Shown here piece after piece: positions 25,401 through 31,990 of a DNA stretch of 64,000 nucleotides. A program made the translations under genes and the position numbers. The number at the start of each line of letters is the position of its first letter. Positions within the stretch are counted from its first letter, which is position 1. The stretch is taken from positions 62,001 through 126,000 of the forward strand of contig JACJYA010000002.1 in the NCBI GenBank assembly GCA_020636315.1. Reading direction: 5' to 3'. The stretch is from Lewinellaceae bacterium (lineage in GTDB: Bacteria > Bacteroidota > Bacteroidia > Chitinophagales > Saprospiraceae). The notes below the pieces were generated by a model. The model saw nothing but the letters and a program-made list of their open reading frames with translations, ran no database searches and was not told where the DNA came from.

Positions 25401-27037
25401 CCGAAGATTACGCTTATGCAGAGCCTGTCATCCTGAATAATGTAATTCGATACAATGACGGGTTAGCGATCAGTAGTTACGCAAATGGCGATATCACCGA
25501 GGGCAACTTTACCATCCACAAATCATGGGCATACGCCAACCCCCGGATCGAGAACAATGTCATTTTTAACAACGCTGCTTCCTTTAAGGCTGAAGCTCCC
25601 TGGGGAACATTTTTCACCCCCTGGTTGAGCCACACCTCTCCCCTGCTCATAAATAATACTTTCTACAACAATGGACTTACTGCCATTACATCCGGAGATT
25701 CCGCCACAGTGGCTATTGCCAATTCAATCTTCTGGGGAGATGGAACTCCCGGTATAGAATACTATGGAGGTGGACAAACCTTTATCACTAATTCAAACTT
25801 CCCTGAACTTCAGGAAGGAGCTGGCAATATTTCCGCAGCTCCCCTGTTCTTCTCACCTGCCAACAACGACTTCCGCCTCCTCGCCTCCTCCCCCTGCATC
25901 GACGCCGGTGACAACGAGGCAGCCAACGAAAACACTGACATCACCGGCGCTCCCCGCATCTCCGACGGAAATGGGGATGGAAACAGTAGCGTGGACATGG
26001 GTGCTTACGAGTATCACTTGCCGCAGGTCATCATGCAGCCAGTAGCCAGCCCGGAAGCCTGCGAAGGAGAGGATGTCCTGCTTTCCACGAGCGCCGAAGG
26101 CGACGGCCTTGGCTACCAGTGGCAGAAAGGCGGGCAGGACATTCCCGGCGCCACCGCTGAGCAGTTGACTCTCTCCAATGTCCAAACCGGAGATAGCGGA
26201 GCATATACCTGTGTGGTAACAGACGAGCTGGGGGGCAGTGTGCAAACGGAAGCAGCGGAGCTTACCGTCCACCCACTCTCCAATGTGAGCGTGCAAATTG
26301 AAGCATCGGCTACCAGCACCTGCCAGGGTGAAGAGGTAATATTTACCGCCATTCCGATCAATGGAGGGGCCAGCCCGGTTTTCCAATGGCTACTGGATGG
26401 TGAACCGGCAGGAGAAAACAGCCCCACCCTGTATCTGGCTCCTGAACAGGGGGATCATGAAGTGGAATGCACCCTTCTTTCTTCGGCAGGTTGCACCCTC
26501 AACAATCCTGCTATGTCGAACACCCTGGCTTTTACCGTCAACCCCCTGCCGGAAGTAACCTTATCCCTGCCGGATACTATCGATGGCTCTACAGGCCTGG
26601 TAGAACTGACAGGAGGGTTCCCCACCGGAGGAGTGTACTCCGGGCCGGGCGTAAGCCAGTCGGGCAGCATTTTCTTCTTCGATCCGGCCACCGCCGGCGG
26701 GGGCACACAGGCCATCAGTTATAACTATACCGATGAAAACGGGTGTTCGGCCACCGCCACAGCTGAATTGCTGGTCGGGTTAAAAAACCACGAGGCAAGC
26801 CTGCAGTCCGTGGTTTTTCCCAACCCCTCCTCCGGCCGGTTTTACCTCCGTGCAGATCAACCGATAAAAGGCTGGGTGATCACCGTTTTCAGCCTTCAGG
26901 GCAGCAAACTGTGGGAAGGAACCTGGCGCACCGGTGGAGAAAAGGTGCTGAACCTGCACGGATATCCCAAAGGCACTTACCTGTTGCAGGTGGCGGATGG
27001 GAAGCGGGCTTATACCCGAAAATTAATCATCCAGTAG
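22418..27037 (+). CDS. Giant secreted right-handed beta-helix protein with IPT/TIG and Ig-like domains and T9SS sorting domain
   Basis: 1539 residues. A signal peptide (~1-25) is followed by a first parallel beta-helix (~28-300: VPADSSTIQAAINGAVDGDTVLVAPG, CIIENNTRG, CIIRNNSSGG). An IPT/TIG-like segment follows (~325-400, VSPESGMASGGEEITVTG). A second beta-helix (~405-690) is almost identical to the first, and then come another IPT-like segment (~715-790) and a third, longer beta-helix (~800-1195). Ig-like segments (~1205-1300, ADGEPA-type CEGEDVLLSTSAEG) precede the sorting domain (~1465-1539, VFPNPSSGRFYLRA ... GTYLLQVADGKRAYTRKLII). It should be surface-displayed. Polysaccharide binding or an adhesin role is possible, and no catalytic triad was assigned. 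It is preceded by the candidate sigma-dependent promoter. Confidence 0.88.
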   Translation: MKTQLTPAVLLAHAFFFLSNPILGTTIRVPADSSTIQAAINGAVDGDTVLVAPGIYTEGDIELLGKEVVVVSEAGAALTTIDAEGENLYGFYAHQGEGQGTVIKGFRIVNASSAGISLDSGSPKVQDCIIENNTRGLFLQSTDGIIEGCIIRNNSSGGGIHSRSGTADAIVRNCLLARNYSNLEGGGIYITNSQSPTFINCTIVSNEARTRGGGVFAFNGWPIRMRNCILWRNVAPENPNLDAYVYDITYSDIEGICLPHKGNISQGPEFIDTLYHLAATSPCIDAGNPTDGFDPDSTQINMGVYGKTPEAAPGNSARPIIETVSPESGMASGGEEITVTGQRFGSTTGSIIIGGNGALIISWADTEVKFTAPAHSPGKVEIQVANAQTFQGRLPFGYAYEGAAVFRVPSEFPTIQGAIYCASDGDTVLVAPGTYTEGDIELLGKEVVVVSEAGAALTTIDAEGENLYGFYAHQGEGQGTVIKGFRIVNASSAGISLDSGSPKVQDCIIENNTRGLFLQSTDGIIEGCIIRNNSSGGGIHSRSGTADAIVRNCLLARNYSNLEGGGIYITNSQSPTFINCTIVSNEARTRGGGVFAFNGWPIRMRNCILWGNVAPEDPGITAESSDITYSNIQDGWTGTGNINTNPVFVNRYTEDYHLHSISPCIDKGDPEDDFSHEPQPNGGRINMGAYGNTSEAASFVLETVIIQYFAEPTCGPETTVTIEGLYLGTDGMAMAGGQIIPANDILQWTDTLIQFTAPTDWIGSGSPIVVSTSLGTDSIPGEFQYPPTVQYVSGEVSGVWTKDCPGIYVLTSDIVIPEGQSLVIEPGVQVLVNTDSIYSASFQVLGTLIAEGAATDSILFSTLPYQRRPGAWDGIVLESGNSNSNVQMKYCIVEFAETGITAEHDNIVIENSIIRNNENYGVAWVGVVSDASGIIRQCTIKENQGWGVLCEAVCYDNNGYASPTIEGNYIENNDQGGINIRAIGGNPSSWNGFFPEDYAYAEPVILNNVIRYNDGLAISSYANGDITEGNFTIHKSWAYANPRIENNVIFNNAASFKAEAPWGTFFTPWLSHTSPLLINNTFYNNGLTAITSGDSATVAIANSIFWGDGTPGIEYYGGGQTFITNSNFPELQEGAGNISAAPLFFSPANNDFRLLASSPCIDAGDNEAANENTDITGAPRISDGNGDGNSSVDMGAYEYHLPQVIMQPVASPEACEGEDVLLSTSAEGDGLGYQWQKGGQDIPGATAEQLTLSNVQTGDSGAYTCVVTDELGGSVQTEAAELTVHPLSNVSVQIEASATSTCQGEEVIFTAIPINGGASPVFQWLLDGEPAGENSPTLYLAPEQGDHEVECTLLSSAGCTLNNPAMSNTLAFTVNPLPEVTLSLPDTIDGSTGLVELTGGFPTGGVYSGPGVSQSGSIFFFDPATAGGGTQAISYNYTDENGCSATATAELLVGLKNHEASLQSVVFPNPSSGRFYLRADQPIKGWVITVFSLQGSKLWEGTWRTGGEKVLNLHGYPKGTYLLQVADGKRAYTRKLIIQ
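22549..23128 (+). repeat. 580-bp internal direct repeat, copy 1
   Basis: First copy of a 580-bp block repeated 1137 bp downstream inside the same gene, in frame. I see only about three base differences (for example GGGCATT against GGGCACT near the start, and two near the end). Identity is retained at third codon positions as well, so the duplication or a gene conversion is recent. Confidence 0.92.
23686..24265 (+). repeat. 580-bp internal direct repeat, copy 2
   Basis: Second copy, offset by exactly 1137 bp (379 codons), encoding a beta-helix nearly identical to copy 1. The intervening ~560 bp (end of helix, IPT/TIG domain) are not duplicated to the same degree. Confidence 0.92.
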
Positions 27038-27115
27038 AATGAGTTCAGCCTCTGCCGGAAAGCCTTGTTTCTCCTGGCCCGGCAGGGTTGAACCAACCTT
27101 AAAAAAGACAGTTTT

Positions 27116-29971
27116 ATGAATCTACCCAAAAGTTTCAGAAATACGGTATGGGCATTATTGCTCCTATGCCCCAATTTTATGGCCGCCCAATTGTGTGATA
27201 GCTTGTATGCTTTAGCCGAAGTCCATTTCTCCAACCAGGACTTACATGCTTTCTTCCTGACTGCCCAGGCCGCCAAAGCCGCCTGCTCGGAAGAATATGA
27301 AGAGACAGACCCGAAATACATCAAGGCCCTGAGCAACTGGGGGGTAGCGCTTTCCAAACAAAGCCGGCACCGGGAAGAAAGAGTTGTCCTGGAGCAGGCG
27401 CTGGAACTAGCCCGGCCTTACAGGGAGAGCCATCCAGCTATGTATGCTGAAATTTTGAATAACCTGGGCTACAATTACAGAATACTGGGGCTCCAGAAAA
27501 AGGCGCTGGAGCTTTACCAGGAGTCTCTGAAAATAAAACCGAAACCCAAAGACAACACGACTGCCCTGAATTACGCCAAAACGCTCTGGAACCTCGCCGT
27601 CCTATATCCCCGCATCGGAATGCAGGAAGAGGCATGGCAGTGCCTGGAAGAGGCCCGGGCGCTGGTAGAAGAATACGAGGGTAAGGAAAGCTACTACTTT
27701 GGTGTCGCCTTGAACCAACTGGCTGCTTTTTATTCCAATGCACACCTTTATGAACGAGCGTTGGAATATGCCATAGCTGCCAAAGACAACCTGTTGCAAA
27801 CCCGCCCGGACAGTAAAGTTGATATGGCGGGAACCCTTTACCAGATCGGTATCATTTGCGAGCGTATGGGCCAATACGAAAAGGCTGTAAGCTACTATGA
27901 GCAGGTCCATCAGCTGGCGAAAGAAGCCTATGGGGAAAACCATGGATTATACGCCTACTACACCAGTTCTCTGGCCAGCGGCTACAAATACCTGGGGCAA
28001 TACGACAAAGCCCTGCAATATTCCCTGGAGGCCCTGGAAATAGCGGCTGCTGTTTTCGGAGAAGAGCACTCCCGGTATGGGAATCACATAAACGACCTTT
28101 CTTCTATTTACTACGAACAAGGGCAATATGACGTTGCGGATTCCCTCATGCAGATCGCCCTGGCGAATAAATTCTCCAATTTCGGCCCCAGGCACCGAGA
28201 GCGCCGCTTCGTCACCAAAAACTACGGCATCTTATGTGACAAAAGAGGGAACTACTCCACTGCATTTAAATATTTTCAGGAAGCCAATGCCATCCTGCAC
28301 GATGAGATAGAACGGCATTTCGGCACCTTCAACGAATGGGAAAGAGAACGCTTTCTGGCATCTGTCGAAAAAGATTTTCAGATCTACCAGAATTTCACCC
28401 TGAAGGCAAAAAAGGAAACGCCGCAGGCTCAGGGCATGATTTACGACGATGCTTTGGCGCTCAAGGGTATGCTGCTCAACAACTCAGAAAACATCCTGGA
28501 GGCCCTTCGAAAAAACCCGGATACCAGCCTGGCCCTGCAATATGAAAATTGGGTTAAGCTCAAGGAATTAATCGCCGCTCAGTACAGCCAGCCCCTCATT
28601 TCCCGAACCTGTTCCCCTGGGGAAATGGACAGCCTGGAGCAAGCCGCCGGCTCTATAGAACGCAGGTTAACCCAAGGCTCCAGAGCATTCCGGGAGGTTC
28701 GCCGGAAGGTAAGCTGGCCGGAAATCAGACAGGCCCTGGCAGAAGACGAAGCTGCCATTGAATTCCTGGCCTTCCCCAATCCGGAAGCTAAAGACAGTTT
28801 CCTGTATTGCGCCCTGGTGCTTCGCAAAGATTTTGACTATCCTAAAATGATTCTTCTTTTTGAAGAGAAGCAGCTCAACCAGCGGCTCTCCCGGGAAGTT
28901 TATCCCACCCAAAGATATATCCACGAACTCTACACTCCGGAGCTCTACCGCCTCATCTGGCAACCGATGGAGGAAGCGCTGGAGGGTGTTCACACCGTCT
29001 ATTACGCTCCGGCCGGCCTGCTGCACCGCATTGCCTTTCCGGCTTTAAGGCCTGACCCCTCCTCCTTTCTGGCGAACCGGCATCAGTTGATACAGCTGAG
29101 CAGTACCCGAAAACTGGTGGAAGAGGATACGCCTGGTGTCCAATGGCCCGCTGCCGCCCTCTTTGGTGGTATTTCATACGATGCCACACCGCCGGAGCTG
29201 CTCCGGGAAGAGCCGCTTTCCACGCCTGGAACACCACCCCGGAAAGAGCCGGAAGAACGGGGCTGGAATACCGTCCGGGATTCCAGCCGAAGCATCCGCT
29301 TCGATACGCTATATCATACCTTGCCGGAGGTTGAGCGCGTCAGCCACCTTCTTCGGGACGGAGGCGTCCGTTGCAGTGTTCTTTCCGGGTATAGCGCCTC
29401 CGAAGAATTGTTCAAAACCCTTGGACGAGCGGAAGTTTCCCCCAAAATCCTCCATCTGGCTACCCACGGCTATTTTTTCGATGACGACAGTCAAAGGGGC
29501 AGGCCGGACAGCATTTCCGAAAACAATGCCCGGGCATTGTTCCAACGATCCCTCAATCCACTCCTACGCTCCGGCCTGGCTCTGGCCAGTTCCAACCTGG
29601 CCTGGGAAAAAGGGCTTTTCCTCCCGAACCGGGAAGACGGCATTCTCACCGCCTACGAAATCGCCAATCTCGACCTTTCCGGCACTCAACTGGCGGTGCT
29701 CAGCGCCTGCAGGACCGGCCTGGGTGACATCCGCGGCAGCGAAGGCGTTTATGGCCTCCAGCGGGCCTTCAAAATGGCCGGAGTGGACTACCTCCTGCTC
29801 ACCCTCTGGAATATCCGCGACGGGGAAGAAACCGTGGAATTCATGACCGCTTTTTATGAGAAATGCCTGAATGGCCTGTCCATCCGGGAGGCCTTCCGGG
29901 AGGCGCAGGCAGAGATGCGAGAGAAGTATGCGGACCCGTATTTCTGGGCGCCTTTTGTGCTGGTGGAGTAA
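27116..29971 (+). CDS. TPR-CHAT protein (caspase-fold protease)
   Basis: 951 residues. A hydrophobic N-terminus (~8-24, NTVWALLLLCPNFMAAQLC) suggests export. About ten tetratricopeptide repeats follow (~60-440; for example AGTLYQIGIICERMGQYEKAVSYYEQ), then a helical spacer. The CHAT peptidase domain (~600-951) has its catalytic histidine in ILHLATHGYFF (~779) and its cysteine in AVLSACRTGLG (~862), ending in YADPYFWAPFVLVE. Exported TPR-CHAT proteins are common in Bacteroidota and cyanobacteria. The best-known cytoplasmic CHAT proteases act with gRAMP/type III-E CRISPR, but no CRISPR gene is present here. It lies 78 bp after the beta-helix gene on the same strand, so it is likely co-transcribed with it. 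Confidence 0.9.
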   Translation: MNLPKSFRNTVWALLLLCPNFMAAQLCDSLYALAEVHFSNQDLHAFFLTAQAAKAACSEEYEETDPKYIKALSNWGVALSKQSRHREERVVLEQALELARPYRESHPAMYAEILNNLGYNYRILGLQKKALELYQESLKIKPKPKDNTTALNYAKTLWNLAVLYPRIGMQEEAWQCLEEARALVEEYEGKESYYFGVALNQLAAFYSNAHLYERALEYAIAAKDNLLQTRPDSKVDMAGTLYQIGIICERMGQYEKAVSYYEQVHQLAKEAYGENHGLYAYYTSSLASGYKYLGQYDKALQYSLEALEIAAAVFGEEHSRYGNHINDLSSIYYEQGQYDVADSLMQIALANKFSNFGPRHRERRFVTKNYGILCDKRGNYSTAFKYFQEANAILHDEIERHFGTFNEWERERFLASVEKDFQIYQNFTLKAKKETPQAQGMIYDDALALKGMLLNNSENILEALRKNPDTSLALQYENWVKLKELIAAQYSQPLISRTCSPGEMDSLEQAAGSIERRLTQGSRAFREVRRKVSWPEIRQALAEDEAAIEFLAFPNPEAKDSFLYCALVLRKDFDYPKMILLFEEKQLNQRLSREVYPTQRYIHELYTPELYRLIWQPMEEALEGVHTVYYAPAGLLHRIAFPALRPDPSSFLANRHQLIQLSSTRKLVEEDTPGVQWPAAALFGGISYDATPPELLREEPLSTPGTPPRKEPEERGWNTVRDSSRSIRFDTLYHTLPEVERVSHLLRDGGVRCSVLSGYSASEELFKTLGRAEVSPKILHLATHGYFFDDDSQRGRPDSISENNARALFQRSLNPLLRSGLALASSNLAWEKGLFLPNREDGILTAYEIANLDLSGTQLAVLSACRTGLGDIRGSEGVYGLQRAFKMAGVDYLLLTLWNIRDGEETVEFMTAFYEKCLNGLSIREAFREAQAEMREKYADPYFWAPFVLVE

Positions 29972-29985
29972 TTTCTTTCAAAAAC

Positions 29986-30017
29986 GGACTTACTTTTTTC
30001 TTTCCAGGGTATATACA
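29986..30017 (+). promoter_or_regulatory. Candidate alternative-sigma promoter of the PKD lipoprotein gene
   Basis: GGACTTAC plus a T run (29986-29999) and GGGTATATACA (30007-30017), identical in both boxes and spacing to 22346-22377. The ATG lies 43 bp downstream, against 40 bp at the other site. Confidence 0.55.
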
Positions 30018-30060
30018 GACAGAAAGGAAAGCATTCATTCTCAATCAAAAAACAAAAGTC

Positions 30061-30798
30061 ATGAGAAAATTAATTTTCTGCCTGGCCGCTTTATCGATTC
30101 TTCTCTCCTTTGGGTGTGACAAAGAAGATCCCATGCCACCGGCACCGCAGGTAATGGCGTTCTTTGATGTCAGCAATGACAATCCGGAGGCTGGAGAAGA
30201 GGTCCTGTTCACCAACAAGTCCGAAAATGCTACGATTTTCGAATGGGATTTCGGCGATGGGAATACGTCGTCGGAAAGGGACCCCATTCATATCTTTAGT
30301 GAAACAGGCCGGTACACCATCCAACTGGCCGCCGGCAACAATGAGCAGGAAGATATAGCAGAAAAAACTATTGAAGTCGTCCTGCCCGTCAACATCTTTC
30401 CGGGAGAAGGGGCCGGCAATATTTCTCTGGGAGAAATTTGGGGTTCGATCAAGGATATGGAGCAATACGATTTTACTGAGTATGGCCCTCTTATTGTCGG
30501 AAATAATATTTTTCACCCCGTCGAAGAAGAAACCAAAGGGATCACCTTCTATCTTCATGGAAGCAATATTTTAAAAACGGACAGTGACCCGGTTGTGCTA
30601 ATTGCTCTGGAAAATCCGTTCCAGGGTATTACCGGGAAGGGAATTGGTATCGGCAGCACTCTGGATGAAGTAAGAAATGCTTATGGGAATGAAGATGAAC
30701 AGAATGGCAATTCCTATGACTACAAAAGCATTGGAATTAATTTCCAGATAAATACCGGCACATCGAAAGTTGAGGGTATTTCCATCTATTCACCCTGA
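30061..30798 (+). CDS. PKD-domain lipoprotein
   Basis: 245 residues from ATG 30061. The frame is open further upstream, but only this start gives a lipoprotein signal peptide with lipobox LLSFGC (Cys ~19), and it lies downstream of the promoter motif. A PKD domain follows (~33-105: NPEAGEEVLFTNKSENATIFEWDFGDG, TGRYTIQL). The C-terminal ~130 residues (IFPGEGAGNISLGEIWGSI ... GKGIGIGSTLDEVRNAYG) form an unrecognised domain whose GIGSTLDEV motif recurs in small Bacteroidota envelope proteins. The protein should be anchored in the outer or inner membrane. It probably shares regulation with the beta-helix gene. Confidence 0.8.
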   Translation: MRKLIFCLAALSILLSFGCDKEDPMPPAPQVMAFFDVSNDNPEAGEEVLFTNKSENATIFEWDFGDGNTSSERDPIHIFSETGRYTIQLAAGNNEQEDIAEKTIEVVLPVNIFPGEGAGNISLGEIWGSIKDMEQYDFTEYGPLIVGNNIFHPVEEETKGITFYLHGSNILKTDSDPVVLIALENPFQGITGKGIGIGSTLDEVRNAYGNEDEQNGNSYDYKSIGINFQINTGTSKVEGISIYSP

Positions 30799-30910
30799 AA
30801 ATAGTAATACCTCCTGCGGGGAAATATGCCAGCTTTGCCGGGGAAATGCAGGCCCTCGGCCTGAAAATGTTTCGGACAAAGGCCATATTTCAACCTGCCC
30901 TTGGTTTGAA

Positions 30911-31070
30911 TGAGGCTGTCTCAAAAGTAATTACTTGAAAAAGGATCCAAAATAATGTTTTGCTGCCCGTCCCAGCCCCTCTAACTCCCCGAAGGGGAGA
31001 ACCGGACGGGCAGCTAGGGCAGAATATTATTTTGAGGCAATATTTTGATTAATCTTTTGAGACAGTCTCA
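30911..31070. mobile_element. MITE-like element (160 bp) with terminal inverted repeats
   Basis: The ends TGAGGCTGTCTCAAAAG and CTTTTGAGACAGTCTCA are inverted repeats with one mismatch. IS-element termini of the GAGGCTGTCTCAAAAG kind are common in Bacteroidota. Inside is a second, nested hairpin: GCTGCCCGTCC / GGACGGGCAGC with CTCCCC/GGGGAG inside it. There is no transposase frame. No clear target-site duplication could be read. Confidence 0.65.
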
Positions 31071-31108
31071 TCGAAAATTCCGGATTACGCATGTATAAAC
31101 AGACTAAT

Positions 31109-31486
31109 TCACTCCTCCTCCTCCCCCATCTGCTTCTCCTCGTGCAGCCGGTCGAACAACTGGTTGAGGCGGTACATCTCATCGAGGGTATCGTCGAGGA
31201 AAAAGGCGATATCCGGAATGCGGCGCACCTGTTTGCGAATGCGGCCGGTGAGCGATTGTTTGAGCCGGGTGAGGTGCTCTTCCAGTTCGAGCAACACCCC
31301 CTGCTTGTGGTCGGTATTGTAAACGCTGAGGTATATTTTGGCCAGGTTGAAATCCGGCGTCACTTTCACCTGAGTGACCGTAACCAGAGGCTCTGCGCCA
31401 TAGATATAGGTGCCTTCATTCTGCAATACCACACTGAAATTCCGCTTGATCAGTTCTGCCACCTGTAATTGTCTTTTCGATTCCAT
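31109..31486 (-). CDS. rbfA: Ribosome-binding factor A
   Basis: 125 residues from ATG 31486. An upstream in-frame ATG (31546) would add 20 residues with no family match. RbfA binds free 30S subunits and helps mature the 5' end of 16S rRNA. Typical elements are SKRQLQVAELIKRNFSVVL, VTVTQVKVTPDFNLAKIYLSVY and the KH-like end IRKQVRRIPDIAFFLDDTLDEMYR. The acidic C-terminus (EEKQMGEEEE) is common in the family. Confidence 0.9.
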   Translation of the reverse strand: MESKRQLQVAELIKRNFSVVLQNEGTYIYGAEPLVTVTQVKVTPDFNLAKIYLSVYNTDHKQGVLLELEEHLTRLKQSLTGRIRKQVRRIPDIAFFLDDTLDEMYRLNQLFDRLHEEKQMGEEEE

Positions 31487-31705
31487 GGTTTCGTCTTCTC
31501 TTTTCGCAAGGTCGGCAAATATAGCACAAATCAAAAGCTTTCTCAAGGAGAAATGCCTGCCTCCGGATTACCGATATTCATTGCCAACAATTTTTTGCTA
31601 AAGTAGTTCCATGCCTATTACCAAAAAGTTGTTATTTTTGCAATTATTTGTTTCCAGAGATTCGTGGATTCGGGTAGCCAGGAAACAATCCAACAATATA
31701 ACAAT

Positions 31706-31951
31706 ATGCGAATCCAGAGCTAAAACGTCCTGTAGGGACGACATATCGGAAGACGTGGCCCCGAGTTAGGGACGACCCGTGCCGTAGGTACGGGACATAG
31801 CGATCAGGCCAACGCCGATGTGCCGTACCTACGGCACGGAGGTTCATTTTTCACCATTTTTTTACCGATATTTTGTACCTAACGGCACAATATCTAAGTA
31901 TCCGGCCGGCGTCGGTAGTCAAATCGCCCCCATTTAGCTCTGGATTCGCAT
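31706..31951. mobile_element. MITE-like element (246 bp) with perfect 19-bp terminal inverted repeats
   Basis: The ends are ATGCGAATCCAGAGCTAAA (31706-31724) and TTTAGCTCTGGATTCGCAT (31933-31951), perfectly complementary. Inside, a perfect 17-bp inverted repeat (31777-31793 with 31823-31839) surrounds a 29-nt loop, and GTCCTGTAGGGACGACATAT-type sequence is present. Both flanks carry ATAACAAT-like sequence, a possible imperfect target-site duplication. No coding capacity. It lies between rbfA and recG. Confidence 0.7.
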
Positions 31952-31990
31952 AACAAAATAACAATCCTCTAACCATCCAACCATGGCCCC

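Noticed and set aside
22418..27037. Misassembly as the only cause of the internal repeat
   Set aside because: The copies are nearly identical, but flanking sequences differ clearly and the frame is kept with domain boundaries, so a true duplication is preferred. Copy number should still be confirmed.
27116..29971. CHAT protease as part of a CRISPR type III-E (gRAMP) system
   Set aside because: No Cas7-11, Csx30 or RpoE-like Cas gene and no CRISPR repeats were seen. The neighbouring sigma factor is of another kind and the CHAT protein seems exported.
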